DNA of 64,000 nucleotides from Sphingobacterium tabacisoli (GTDB lineage Bacteria; Bacteroidota; Bacteroidia; Sphingobacteriales; Sphingobacteriaceae). The stretch is taken from assembly GCF_017908035.1 (NCBI RefSeq), contig NZ_JAEQMU010000001.1, positions 2,356,001-2,420,000 on the forward strand. Direction: 5' to 3'. The stretch's first letter is position 1. Every line of letters begins with the position of its first letter. A program made the position numbers and the translations under genes. The notes beneath the pieces are model-generated. The model did no database searches. It had not been told where the DNA came from and saw only the letters and a program-made list of their open reading frames with translations. Positions 28,057 to 37,514 of this stretch are shown piece after piece.

Positions 28057-29313
28057 CTATTTACCCTTATCCTTCTTATACAGTTTCCACAACATATTCA
28101 AAGCCTGCGCTATACTTCTTTCAATATTAACCTGCCTATCATTACGAAAGTGAAACAACTGGGTTACGGTTTCAAATGGGCCGGCTACGGCAATCCAGAC
28201 TGTTCCAACCGGTTTTTCAGGAGTTCCGCCTGTAGGTCCAGCGATTCCACTCGTCGCAATACCGTATGTTGCACCGCCCACCCGCTTTACACCTTCAGCC
28301 ATTTGAATAACAGTTTGTTCACTTACTGCACCAAAAGCCTTTAAGATTTCTTCATCAACGCCTAACAATTGTTGCTTAATACGATTATGATAAGCTACAA
28401 TACCACAGTCGAACATAGCGCTTGCTCCTGACACAGCAGTGATCGAACCTGCCAACAGCCCCCCGGTACAACTTTCCGCTATAGCCAAGCGAATACCATC
28501 TTTAGCGAACTCTTCAACTATAGCCTCCTCAATAGTCACATCCTTTTCAGCAACCAGATACGGCTCTGTACGGGTAGCAATACGTTGTGCAAAACTGTCC
28601 GTCTCTTCTTTGAGTCCTCCTGCATCTACACCTACAGCAGACAGGCGGAGCCGCACTGTACCTAATTTTGGCAAATAAGCCAAGCGGATATAAGATGGTA
28701 ATTCCGCTTCTATATCGGCAATTAGTTCTGCCAAATAGGACTCTCCAATCCCCATCGTTATAACATGTGCATGATAGATATTCACATTGGCTCGAAAAGC
28801 AGACAACTTAGGTAGCACTCTTTTTTCTAGGAGAAACTTCATTTCAAAAGGCACCCCCGGTAAAAATGCAAAGCACCGTCCTTCATGTTCCACCCACATT
28901 CCAGGTGCAGTTCCGACATCGTTAAAGAGTACCTCACTACAGGCCAACACGTCAGCTTGTCCGTAGTTCATGGCAGGCATAGGCCGTCCATTCCCGAATT
29001 TCTCAAAAATAGACATCACATGACTCAATACCTGTTCATCCCGAATCAATGTTGTTTGAAAATAAGAAGCGATAGTTTCTTTAGTCACATCATCTTTGGT
29101 GGGACCGAGCCCTCCAGTGACTATAATAAGATCTGACCGTTTAGCGGCCTCATCCAAGGCATGGGTAATAGCTTCTCTATTATCTGAAATTGAAGTAATC
29201 TGCCGGACTGCTATATTCTGCGCATCCAAGAGTTGTCCCAGCCATGCCGAATTCGTATCGACCACCTGACCGAGCAATATTTCATCGCCTATGGTTATAA
29301 TTTCAGCGTTCAT
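28057..29313 (-). CDS. cinA: CinA family protein (ADP-ribose pyrophosphatase / NMN deamidase)
   Basis: 418 residues. An N-terminal molybdopterin-binding-like domain (about 1-170; GDEILLGQVVDTNSAWL, VTGGLGPTKDD) has, in characterised relatives, ADP-ribose pyrophosphatase activity. A C-terminal PncC domain (about 255-415; AIAESCTGGLLAGSITAVSGAS, TSGIAGPTGGTPEKPVGTVW) deamidates NMN in pyridine nucleotide recycling. Both domains are complete. The name from competence studies does not imply that function here. Confidence 0.95.
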   Translation of the reverse strand: MNAEIITIGDEILLGQVVDTNSAWLGQLLDAQNIAVRQITSISDNREAITHALDEAAKRSDLIIVTGGLGPTKDDVTKETIASYFQTTLIRDEQVLSHVMSIFEKFGNGRPMPAMNYGQADVLACSEVLFNDVGTAPGMWVEHEGRCFAFLPGVPFEMKFLLEKRVLPKLSAFRANVNIYHAHVITMGIGESYLAELIADIEAELPSYIRLAYLPKLGTVRLRLSAVGVDAGGLKEETDSFAQRIATRTEPYLVAEKDVTIEEAIVEEFAKDGIRLAIAESCTGGLLAGSITAVSGASAMFDCGIVAYHNRIKQQLLGVDEEILKAFGAVSEQTVIQMAEGVKRVGGATYGIATSGIAGPTGGTPEKPVGTVWIAVAGPFETVTQLFHFRNDRQVNIERSIAQALNMLWKLYKKDKGK

Positions 29314-29331
29314 GGTTACAATAATATTATG

Positions 29332-29404
29332 AAGTTATAGGAAGTGATGCACGTTATGAAGGCCTGTTTTATAGCGTACATTACCTTTATCATCACTATA
29401 ACTT
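29332..29404. repeat. Inverted repeat between cinA and the LptD-like gene
   Basis: The arms AAGTTATA...GTGATG (29332-29349) and CATCAC-TATAACTT (29391-29404) pair except for a GGAA bulge, with about 41 bp between. There is no T-run on the strand of the adjoining genes. It could be a 3' hairpin of the LptD-like mRNA or a leader structure for cinA. Confidence 0.5.
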
Positions 29405-29408
29405 TTTT

Positions 29409-32057
29409 TTAATAACTATAATGGCTATTTCGTTTTGTCAGCTTAAGATCCTGCAAAACTGAAGCCTTGGCTCTAATTGTAATATTATAACTCTGGTAAC
29501 GGCCAAATGGCACCCAGCCCACAGACATATCCCAGCAATGCAGGTCCCGATAAATAGAGAAACGTGTCAGAGACACTTCCTTCTGCTTAAAATCGTAACC
29601 CGAATTAAATTGAATCTTCCATTTTGGCGTCACATTCACGTCGCCATGCACATTAATCGTAGCCGAATAATCAGCACGCTCACGTCGTACGACTGTATCA
29701 AATCGTTTAAAGTACTGAAAACTAAAAGATCCTGCTAGATTCCAAGGAATATTAAAATCCACAAAGGCATTCGGGTCGCGACTGATACGTGATAAAGCTT
29801 CCGATTGCTCTTTCGTCATATTCGGCATACTATTACGCATCGAGTCAATATTTCCATTTCGGCTCTTTGAGGCATCTGGGTTAAAACTGTAATCAAAGGA
29901 TAGACCAAAGTTTGTCAAACGCGCCAATTTACCATCTTCTATAGTGAATTTATCAATACGTCTACCAGTATAATCCAGTTGGTAAGGGTCAAAACTACCA
30001 TTGAAATTCAGATTAATCTTCTCATTAAAAATAGTCGTTCTTCCTGAAAAACTGATTGTTGAAAGTTTTAACGAGTCCGCTGCAAAGTTATAATTACCAC
30101 TAAAAGTCAAGCCCTGTAGGATAGGGATTTTCTTAAACCCTTTTCCCGTACTATCGTTTTCGGTTCGGATTTTAGCCTCAATATTATTATCTACTGAAAA
30201 TCCGATTCCCATCGAGCGACCTGAAGAAGGCCCACCGAAAATAGCACCATCAAAAATTGAATACTCAGACAAGCGTCCATTTTGATCTATATAAGACTTA
30301 TAAAAACCAAATTTAGGATCAGAAAAATCCGGTCTATAGTTAAAGTTTATCGATGGTGTTACCACATGTCGTATACCTTCTATCTTACCCATTTTAGGGT
30401 ACATACCATATACTTTGGTAGACAATCCACTGGAGAAGGAATAATCATATGCTCTTCTAAAACCGGATACCGTATCCCTTACATCCACATACCCATTAAG
30501 CTCATTATCAACCCCCTTACGGATAGTTTGTAGATACCAACGTTCCGTATAATTCATCGACGTATTAAACTGGAAATACTTAAAAGCATTCAAGCTTAAA
30601 CTCACAGGGATATTATGTTGAAAACCATTAGTAAACTGCTTAAGGGCTTCCTTCTTAAAAAGCACGGAATCTCCAGTTGAGATAGAGTTTCTTCCTTGTA
30701 AACTATACCCTACTGTAATGCGTTGGTACCACTTCTGTTCACCAACGCGATCTTTAGAATCAAAAGGATTGAATGTTGATACGTTTAGCGCAAAAGTAGG
30801 TAATTCTAAATCCACTTTACCGCTAGCCATATCTTGTCGATGACTCAAGCTGGAAGTAAAATTAACTTTACCGTCAGCAAAAACCTTCCCATAACTAATC
30901 GACGAGGACATATTATTTCGGGTCAACTGATTATAATCATAGGTACTTCCCGCACCTGTATTCTGAAAATAAGAAGCCGTACCAAAATTCACAGAAGCAG
31001 AGAAAGATGTCCCTGGATTAGCTTCCTGACGCTGGGTATGGTTCCACGTAACATTAAAATCTTTGTTACTACCATAATTACTTGCTCCCTCGGTCCCCAC
31101 TTTCGTCGATGCGTACCGGATATTAAAACCTCCACTATACTTATAGTTCACCAAATAATTTGTTCGTACCGAAGCATCCCAGGATCCTTTCGAGTAAAAA
31201 CTACCCCGAATTTCCGAATCCCAATAATCGTTAAACGTCAAGTACCAGCCCATGTCTCTCAGACCAAATCCACGAGCCACATCATCACCAAAGGATGGGA
31301 ATAGAAACCCAGAAGACTTTTTATCCTGTTTTGGAAAAAAGGCGAAAGGCAATGCAATAAATTTGAGGGGTATATTCTGTACGACCAAATAAGATGGCCC
31401 CGCTATAATCTGTTTATCCGTTACTAAGCCCTTGGTAATATGTATACCAAAATGCGTATGGGGTTCTGGAAGATCACAGGTACTATAGAGCCCTTTAAAA
31501 ATAGACATCTCATCATAAAGATTCTTTCTTAAGATTTTAGCCTGGATAAACCCACCATCCACCTCGGTCATGATTCCAAAGGTTTTACCTTCTTGCGACT
31601 TATAGTTATAGCGCAACGAATCCACCGCTTTGGGGGTATCATTCGGAAATAACACCACAGGCCTTCCCACATACTTTCCGTTATGATCGATTATCCCACT
31701 AGCAAAGAGCACATTCGTATTCCGATCTAATCGAATATAATCTGCAGATAACTCAAAATCTTGATACTTAACTTTGGCTCCTTTATACAGGTGAATGATA
31801 TTCTTGCTGACTTCATTCCACGAGGAGTCATTTGCTACAATGCTAACTACAGTCTCCAGTCCGCTATCGCCTTTCATAACGACAGTATCCTTTCCACTTT
31901 TTACTTTTAGGTGATTTTTTGTTGTATCATTGGCAATTAATGCCGTATCTTGAGCGTTGATACTGGTAGATTTTGTAGTTTCAACTTGAGCTAACGCTGT
32001 ATGCAGCCCTAACAATAGGGACACTAATAAAAATAAAATACGAGTCGGCGTTTCCAA
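29409..32057 (-). CDS. LptD-like LPS/outer-membrane assembly protein
   Basis: 882 residues. After a signal peptide (about 1-24, ALAQ) comes an OstA/LptA-like beta-jellyroll segment (about 70-215; NIIHLYKGAKVKYQDFELSA), then a large C-terminal barrel domain ending in SHYSY. This matches the Bacteroidota LptD-type family that places lipopolysaccharide in the outer leaflet. Homologues in this phylum are usually called putative LPS assembly proteins because they are distant from E. coli LptD. A -7 box TACTTTTG lies at 32114-32107. The amidase gene diverges from it. Confidence 0.85.
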   Translation of the reverse strand: METPTRILFLLVSLLLGLHTALAQVETTKSTSINAQDTALIANDTTKNHLKVKSGKDTVVMKGDSGLETVVSIVANDSSWNEVSKNIIHLYKGAKVKYQDFELSADYIRLDRNTNVLFASGIIDHNGKYVGRPVVLFPNDTPKAVDSLRYNYKSQEGKTFGIMTEVDGGFIQAKILRKNLYDEMSIFKGLYSTCDLPEPHTHFGIHITKGLVTDKQIIAGPSYLVVQNIPLKFIALPFAFFPKQDKKSSGFLFPSFGDDVARGFGLRDMGWYLTFNDYWDSEIRGSFYSKGSWDASVRTNYLVNYKYSGGFNIRYASTKVGTEGASNYGSNKDFNVTWNHTQRQEANPGTSFSASVNFGTASYFQNTGAGSTYDYNQLTRNNMSSSISYGKVFADGKVNFTSSLSHRQDMASGKVDLELPTFALNVSTFNPFDSKDRVGEQKWYQRITVGYSLQGRNSISTGDSVLFKKEALKQFTNGFQHNIPVSLSLNAFKYFQFNTSMNYTERWYLQTIRKGVDNELNGYVDVRDTVSGFRRAYDYSFSSGLSTKVYGMYPKMGKIEGIRHVVTPSINFNYRPDFSDPKFGFYKSYIDQNGRLSEYSIFDGAIFGGPSSGRSMGIGFSVDNNIEAKIRTENDSTGKGFKKIPILQGLTFSGNYNFAADSLKLSTISFSGRTTIFNEKINLNFNGSFDPYQLDYTGRRIDKFTIEDGKLARLTNFGLSFDYSFNPDASKSRNGNIDSMRNSMPNMTKEQSEALSRISRDPNAFVDFNIPWNLAGSFSFQYFKRFDTVVRRERADYSATINVHGDVNVTPKWKIQFNSGYDFKQKEVSLTRFSIYRDLHCWDMSVGWVPFGRYQSYNITIRAKASVLQDLKLTKRNSHYSY

Positions 32058-32106
32058 AGTTGAAATACGAAATATTATTTTAGTCGTAAAAATAAACTAT
32101 TACTGG

Positions 32107-32114
32107 CAAAAGTA
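32107..32114 (-). promoter_or_regulatory. -7 element for the LptD-like gene
   Basis: The minus strand reads TACTTTTG, with about 43 nt of leader. Confidence 0.45.
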
Positions 32115-32166
32115 GTCAAAATCATTAATAAAAGGCTGTTATTTTTATCATATACAATTAAACAAC

Positions 32167-32174
32167 TATCTTTG
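32167..32174 (+). promoter_or_regulatory. -7 element for the amidase gene
   Basis: TATCTTTG, a full match to TAnnTTTG, with about 40 nt of leader. The upstream region is T-rich without a clean TTTG box. Confidence 0.55.
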
Positions 32175-32221
32175 TCAGTTCCTTATAAATCAGCTAGGAC
32201 AAAAATGTAAAAAAAATACCG

Positions 32222-33031
32222 ATGAAATTTTTAAATATTGTTAAAAAAATAAGACTCACATTACTTACTTCTTCGCTCTTAGTAACCACGGTTTCATTTG
32301 CATCGATAACCAACGACCCTCCCGTTTCAAAAAACAAAAAGACCTTTACTATAGTCATCGACCCTGGTCATGGAGGTCCTGCTACCGGAGCTGCTGGTAG
32401 ACGTTCTTTGGAAAAAAACTTAGTATTGGACGTCTCCAAAAAACTAAAAATTGCTCTAGAGACAAAGTTAAATATCAACGTCATCATGACACGTACTACA
32501 GACGTTGACATTCCCTTCCGTACACGTTCAGAAATGGCGAATAAAAACAATGCAGATCTCTTCCTATCTATTCACGCCAACTCAACAAGCCAGCGCACAT
32601 CTAAAGCATATGGAACAGAAACCTTTGTACTTGGATTCCACCGCATGTCTGAACAAGATGTTGCTATTCGAGAAAACGCGGATATGTTGCTACATGACGA
32701 TGACAATAGCGATTTAGGAACCTTCGACCCCAAAGACCCATCCAGTTATATTGTTTTTAAACTGATGCGTAGACAATATAGAGACCGTAGCATACGCTTC
32801 GCCTCTTATATCCAGGCCGAATACACAAATTCAAAACGATTCGACCGGGGAGTCAAAGAACAAGGTCTGGCAGTATTAGCCCGCGCATCTATGCCTGCCG
32901 TATTAACAGAAATCGGCTTCATTAATAACAGTGAAGAAGAGGACTACATGCTATCAGACGAAGGGCAGGCAGAGATTGTAGAAAACATCTTCCAGGCTAT
33001 AAAAAAATACAAAGCATCCACTGAAAAGTAA
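32222..33031 (+). CDS. N-acetylmuramoyl-L-alanine amidase
   Basis: 269 residues, Amidase_3 fold, zinc-dependent; cleaves the bond between muramic acid and the stem peptide during cell division. A signal peptide (about 1-27) is followed by IDPGHGG with H50, the Glu in RRSLEKNLVLD, LFLSIHANS with the third ligand His, and the catalytic Glu in AVLTEIGFINN near the C-terminus. There are no extra LysM or SPOR domains. The MCE gene follows at 137 bp. Confidence 0.95.
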   Translation: MKFLNIVKKIRLTLLTSSLLVTTVSFASITNDPPVSKNKKTFTIVIDPGHGGPATGAAGRRSLEKNLVLDVSKKLKIALETKLNINVIMTRTTDVDIPFRTRSEMANKNNADLFLSIHANSTSQRTSKAYGTETFVLGFHRMSEQDVAIRENADMLLHDDDNSDLGTFDPKDPSSYIVFKLMRRQYRDRSIRFASYIQAEYTNSKRFDRGVKEQGLAVLARASMPAVLTEIGFINNSEEEDYMLSDEGQAEIVENIFQAIKKYKASTEK

Positions 33032-33168
33032 ACATTTATTACATTTTCATTGTTTAACAAACAATAGACTCCTTTTTATAGGCATCGCTATTTATTGCAA
33101 ATAAAAATGAATTTATGTAAGTTTAAATGTTAATATACGTGTAAGCTCAACCCTTAAATGATTGTATT

Positions 33169-34116
33169 TTGAAAATATCGAACGAAACTAAAGTAGGCGC
33201 ATTAACGGCAATAGCAATTGCCCTATTATTTATCGGTTATAGTTTTTTGAGAGGAAATGATGTATTTAGTTCAGACAACATGTTTTACACGGATTATGAC
33301 AACGTGGATGGTCTGGCAACATCAAAACCGGTGATGGTAAATGGTTACCAAATTGGCCGTGTATCCAAAATGTCTCTAATGGACAATGGCAAGATCCGGA
33401 CAGAGTTCAAAATCAAAAGCGACTATGACATTCCTTCCAATACCATCGCACGTATCGTTAGTGAAAGTATACTAGGCAGTAAAGTGATTGTTTTCGACAT
33501 CGGAAACAGCAGTACAATGGCCAGAAATGGGGATCCTTTACAATCCGATGTACAGGCAAATCTTATGGAGAAAGTGGAACCTCTGCAAAAGAAAATTGAA
33601 AATCTCGTTGTCAAATTGGACTCCGTATTAAGCGCCGTCAACACAGCTTTGGATGACGAGTTTCAACGTGACTTTAAAAAGAGCTTGCGTAGCATATCGG
33701 TTTCTTTGAATAATATGGAAAATATAACCTCTGATGTCGAAAACTTAATGGGATCAGAACGGGTTCGCTTGGCAAAGATTATGCAGAACCTAGAATCTAT
33801 AACCAGCAACTTTCAAAATAATAACGAAAAGATCAACTCTATCCTAACCAATCTGGACAATCTTTCGGATGACCTAGCTAAAACAGAAATCAAAGCAACC
33901 ATTGACAATGCGCATCAGGCAATGAAAGACGTGCAGGCGATAACCGGGAAAATAAATAAAGGAGAAGGTTCAATTGGTCTATTGTTGAACGATGACCAAC
34001 TCTATGACAACCTGAATAAGGCTTCAGCCAATCTGAATGAACTCGTTCATGATCTGAAAACAAATCCAGGTAAATATTTGAAAATTTCAATTTTTGGTAA
34101 GAAAGACACCAAGTAA
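33169..34116 (+). CDS. MlaD/MCE family protein
   Basis: 315 residues starting with TTG. One N-terminal membrane helix (about 8-26) precedes an MCE domain (about 36-115; DYDNVDGLATSKPVMVNGYQIGRV) and a long helical region (about 130-300) with heptad-like spacing. MCE proteins form hexameric rings that move lipids across the periplasm. No MlaE/MlaF genes are adjacent in the window. A strong terminator follows, so the amidase-MCE pair may be one unit. Confidence 0.92.
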   Translation: MKISNETKVGALTAIAIALLFIGYSFLRGNDVFSSDNMFYTDYDNVDGLATSKPVMVNGYQIGRVSKMSLMDNGKIRTEFKIKSDYDIPSNTIARIVSESILGSKVIVFDIGNSSTMARNGDPLQSDVQANLMEKVEPLQKKIENLVVKLDSVLSAVNTALDDEFQRDFKKSLRSISVSLNNMENITSDVENLMGSERVRLAKIMQNLESITSNFQNNNEKINSILTNLDNLSDDLAKTEIKATIDNAHQAMKDVQAITGKINKGEGSIGLLLNDDQLYDNLNKASANLNELVHDLKTNPGKYLKISIFGKKDTK

Positions 34117-34131
34117 TTAAATTATACCCCT

Positions 34132-34172
34132 AAAAAAGCCTTTCGATACAAATTATCGAAAGGCTTTTTTTA
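34132..34172 (+). terminator. Intrinsic terminator after the MCE gene
   Basis: AAAAAAGCCTTTCGATA-caaat-TATCGAAAGGCTTTTTT, a long perfect stem with T-run. Confidence 0.92.
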
Positions 34173-34240
34173 TTGCCTGAGCTTCTTTGTATTCTGTAAT
34201 ATCACGGTTTTCGGGGACGAATAGGCACGTGTTTTGTTAT

Positions 34241-34248
34241 TACCTTTG
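34241..34248 (+). promoter_or_regulatory. -7 element for the DUF4870-like gene
   Basis: TACCTTTG, a full consensus match, 25 bp before the ATG. Confidence 0.5.
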
Positions 34249-34273
34249 TTAAAACAATTACAACATAATAACA

Positions 34274-34615
34274 ATGGACAACTCACCAGTAAAAAACAAC
34301 GTTGAAGAAGGAAAAAGCATAGCGATTATATCCTACATCACTTTAATCGGATTAATTGCCGCTTTTGTAATGAACAAAGACAAAAACAACAGTTTTGCCA
34401 AATTCCACATCCGTCAAAACCTAGGACTATTGGTTATCGGGATAGTATCCGGCGTACTTCGGGTTATACCTGTTGCGGGAGCAATAATCGGCATGGTGGT
34501 AGGTATAGCCTTATTGATACTCTGGATCATGGGACTAATCTCAGCCTTCAACGGTAGCCAAAAAGAATTACCAGTTGTGGGGCCTTTATTCCAAAAATGG
34601 TTCAGTACACTATAA
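34274..34615 (+). CDS. DUF4870/Tic20-like small membrane protein
   Basis: 113 residues with three hydrophobic segments (about 15-32, 48-65, 68-95) and the motif FAKFHIRQNLGLL between the first two, which is the pattern of the DUF4870/Tic20-like family. Function unknown. It is a single-gene unit: its own -7 box sits 25 bp upstream and a palindromic terminator begins at its stop codon. Confidence 0.8.
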   Translation: MDNSPVKNNVEEGKSIAIISYITLIGLIAAFVMNKDKNNSFAKFHIRQNLGLLVIGIVSGVLRVIPVAGAIIGMVVGIALLILWIMGLISAFNGSQKELPVVGPLFQKWFSTL

Positions 34616-34648
34616 AAAAAAGGGATCCGAATTCGGATCCCTTTTTTT
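34615..34648. terminator. 34-bp perfect palindromic terminator
   Basis: AAGGGATCCGAATTCGGATCCCTT core flanked by A7 and T7; it begins at the last base of the stop codon and serves both convergent genes. Confidence 0.93.
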
Positions 34649-34653
34649 ATAAC

Positions 34654-36759
34654 TTAAAGTGTTTCTTTGAGCCAATCAAAAAACTCACGTTGCCATACCT
34701 GTGCATTATGTCCCGATAGCACCCAGTGATTTTCATCCGGCATATATACTAATCGACTTTTCACACCTTTTAGCTGCGCTGCCTGGAAAGCTTCCAATCC
34801 TTGTCCAATAGGCACACGATAATCTTTACCTCCCTGAAATATCAATATTGGTGTATTCCATTTGTCTACATGCTTGATCGGGTTAAAATCCGTATATGTT
34901 TTTTCATTTTTCTTGTCCCAGTACGCTCCCCCTAGATCATGATTCGCAAAAAACAACTCCTCTGTTGTACCATACCACGATGTCATATCGAACAAACCGC
35001 AATGAGAGATAAACGATTTAAAACGTCCCTCATGCACACCTGCCAACATAAACACCGAATAACCACCATAACTAGCACCTATAGCACCGATACGGGACTT
35101 GTCAACATAGCTTTCTTTAGAAAAACCATCTATAGCAGACAGGTAATCACGAATAGCCTGACCACCCCAATCCTTGGAAATATCTTCATTCCATTTCACA
35201 CCCCATCCGGGCATGCCGCGACGGTTAGGAAGAATAACAATATACCCCTGCGAAGCCATCAACTGAAAACTCCAACGGAATGAATAACCTTGTGTCGTTG
35301 CAGACTGTGGTCCACCTTGACAGAACAATAGCGTAGGGTATTTTTTGGTTGGATCAAAATTAGGCGGATAGATCACCCAAGAGAACAAATCTTGTCCATC
35401 CGAAGCCTTCGTAAACCGGCCTTCCACCTTAGTCTCATTCAATTTCGCATAATGTGCGTCGTTGACACTGGTCAATGGAGCGAGCTTCTTAGATTTAAAG
35501 CTATAGTGATAGATTTCTGTCGCTTGGGTCATCTTAGTAGAAGTCACAACCAAACCATCCTTCAACTCCCCAACAATCCCTGTGATATCAAACTGTCCTT
35601 CGCTGATCTGCTCAATAACAGGCAAAGATCTTACATTTAGATTAACAGGAACTTGAATCGCAAAAAGCTGCACCGTACCTCTTGTAGGTGCTACAAAATA
35701 AATCTTTTTATTATCCTTACTCCAAGCAAATGAATTGACTGTACCATCCCAATGCGCCGTTAAGTTTACTTTTTGAGAAGTAGCCGGATCGACAAGGATA
35801 ATATCATTTTTGTCTGCTTCGTAACCATCCGTTTTCATACTCAACCAGGATAATCGCTTTCCATCGGGACTGAATACCGGATTTGTATCATATCCCAACA
35901 TTCCCTCCGAAAGATTTGATGTTTGTCCTGTCGCTATATCATACTGATAGATATCCGTGTTCGTACTTGTGGCATACTCCTTACCGAATTTCTTCTTACA
36001 GACATATAGCACCGACTGTCCATCGGGGCTCCATGCGAAATCCTCTGCTCCTCCAAAAGGAGCCGTAGGGCTATAGTAAGGTTCGTCCTTTAAGATATCT
36101 AACGCTTCGCCAATCTTGCCATCCGTATAGCTCGCGATAAATGGGTGATTAAAACGACCATCATTAAAACTATCCCAATGCCTGTAGTCCAGGTCATCAT
36201 AAATATAGATATTCGATTTTGGAAGATCTCCATATTTGTCTACACTATGGTATTTCTTAAGTAGCACTGACTTACTAAAGAGAATATGTTTACCATCTGG
36301 CGAGAACTTAACATTTTCCAATCCCCCTTCTACATCGGTCAGCTGTACCGCAGTACCACCATTCAGATTTTTACGCCACAATTGCCCTTTAGCACTATAG
36401 ATAACATCCCCATTGGCTTCAATTTTTAGGACAGATTCCCCTCCTGCTTCCGCTGTAAACTGTTTCACGGATTTATTATCCATTGCTAGAGCGTATAAAT
36501 CCTTCTCCGATTTATTATCTTTTAGCGAATAATAAGAGACCCCGTATAACAACGTTTTCCCGTCCGGACTCAAGCCCTCTGCCGATACACGTCCCAACTC
36601 CCAGAGATCCATTGCGGTCATGTTTTTCTTTCCAAAAGATTCCTGCACTTTTGTCGTGATTAATGATTTATCAATTTTAACTTCCGGCTTTCTCTGCGCG
36701 ACAGTAGTCACGCTAATCAGCAGAGCTGCAGCCAATACAGACAACTTATTCATATACAT
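34654..36759 (-). CDS. S9 family peptidase (acylaminoacyl/dipeptidyl peptidase type)
   Basis: 701-residue exported serine peptidase. Signal peptide about 1-22; an N-terminal propeller with PD40-type SPDGK repeats (about 60-430); a C-terminal alpha/beta hydrolase domain with S563 in GASYGGY, D646 in FQGGKDYRVP and H678 in PDENHWV. It likely trims oligopeptides in the periplasm. Start at 36759 or the Met two codons later makes no practical difference. The 302-bp region upstream holds the inverted-repeat element at 36902-37023. Confidence 0.94.
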   Translation of the reverse strand: MYMNKLSVLAAALLISVTTVAQRKPEVKIDKSLITTKVQESFGKKNMTAMDLWELGRVSAEGLSPDGKTLLYGVSYYSLKDNKSEKDLYALAMDNKSVKQFTAEAGGESVLKIEANGDVIYSAKGQLWRKNLNGGTAVQLTDVEGGLENVKFSPDGKHILFSKSVLLKKYHSVDKYGDLPKSNIYIYDDLDYRHWDSFNDGRFNHPFIASYTDGKIGEALDILKDEPYYSPTAPFGGAEDFAWSPDGQSVLYVCKKKFGKEYATSTNTDIYQYDIATGQTSNLSEGMLGYDTNPVFSPDGKRLSWLSMKTDGYEADKNDIILVDPATSQKVNLTAHWDGTVNSFAWSKDNKKIYFVAPTRGTVQLFAIQVPVNLNVRSLPVIEQISEGQFDITGIVGELKDGLVVTSTKMTQATEIYHYSFKSKKLAPLTSVNDAHYAKLNETKVEGRFTKASDGQDLFSWVIYPPNFDPTKKYPTLLFCQGGPQSATTQGYSFRWSFQLMASQGYIVILPNRRGMPGWGVKWNEDISKDWGGQAIRDYLSAIDGFSKESYVDKSRIGAIGASYGGYSVFMLAGVHEGRFKSFISHCGLFDMTSWYGTTEELFFANHDLGGAYWDKKNEKTYTDFNPIKHVDKWNTPILIFQGGKDYRVPIGQGLEAFQAAQLKGVKSRLVYMPDENHWVLSGHNAQVWQREFFDWLKETL

Positions 36760-36901
36760 ACAATTACTTCATTATCATTTATCAACTATCAAAGACAATT
36801 GACCCTATCTTCGGTGATAGGAGTATAAAGTGCAAGATAAGAAAATATCCGAAGAGTAATGTTAACGAGCATCAACACCATTCTTAAAATTTAGGTCATA
36901 A

Positions 36902-37023
36902 AGATGCCTTTAAAATTAAAACCCGGAAGATAGGCTTTGACAAACTACCTAGAGATTGAAAGCGCGGAACGGTGTAAAACTTCAAAGGTCTTAATCTCGC
37001 CATAGGCGATTAAAAAGGCATCT
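36902..37023. repeat. 122-bp element bounded by 10-bp inverted repeats
   Basis: AGATGCCTTT (36902-36911) and AAAGGCATCT (37014-37023) are exact inverted copies, extended by A/T-rich partial matches. On the minus strand an inner hairpin TTAATC-GCC / GGC-GA-GATTAA lies next to the right end. No protein is encoded. It may be a MITE, a structured RNA or a large 3' hairpin of the efflux operon mRNA. Confidence 0.45.
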
Positions 37024-37061
37024 AAATAAAAAAAACTATAAACAACTAAAAAACTTACACG

Positions 37062-37487
37062 CTAACTTTCACTGAGAAACTTGTGATAATTTTCTTCCTT
37101 CTGAAAATAGGCAACCTCTCCATTATCCCCAACCACAACGATAAATGCATTCGCTTTATCCACTTTCTCTAAAGAGTAAGGATCTGTCGCAATACGGGAC
37201 TTCTCATCCTTAGGAATCTTCTCCTTGCACATATTACAGCATCCATAGTACTTTTTCCCCTCATGCTCGACTAGAATTTGTTCTTTACCCATATAAGCAT
37301 CATTCACCATGCACACCAGATTCTGAGGTACCTGCTTCCCTTTCAGTGGATTTATACTTGTATTTATTTTATTTCCTTCCTCTGATGTTACCACCGAATC
37401 CTGCACTTTTTCTTCACTATTATTGCAGGCTATCAGGGATACCGCAACTATTGTTGCGATACCCCATGTTTTAAATAATCTGTACAT
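37062..37487 (-). CDS. Cys-rich lipoprotein of a metal-efflux cluster (TRASH/MDCM-like)
   Basis: 141 residues. A lipoprotein signal ends at SLIACNN (lipid-modified C21). The mature part carries CMVNDAYMG and YYGCCNMCKEKI, a set of cysteines in the style of TRASH/YHS metal-binding domains that handle copper or related soft metals. It is the last gene of a run with TolC-, RND- and adaptor-like genes on the same strand, 27 bp after the adaptor gene. Probable role: periplasmic metal sensor or chaperone for the pump (inference). Confidence 0.8.
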   Translation of the reverse strand: MYRLFKTWGIATIVAVSLIACNNSEEKVQDSVVTSEEGNKINTSINPLKGKQVPQNLVCMVNDAYMGKEQILVEHEGKKYYGCCNMCKEKIPKDEKSRIATDPYSLEKVDKANAFIVVVGDNGEVAYFQKEENYHKFLSES

Positions 37488-37514
37488 ATAAAACAGTTTA
37501 AAAACTTCTTACTA

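Noticed and set aside
34622..34641. Restriction-site-rich sequence (BamHI, EcoRI) as a sign of cloning vector
   Set aside because: The sites are part of a natural palindromic terminator placed exactly between convergent genes; no vector sequence is around it.
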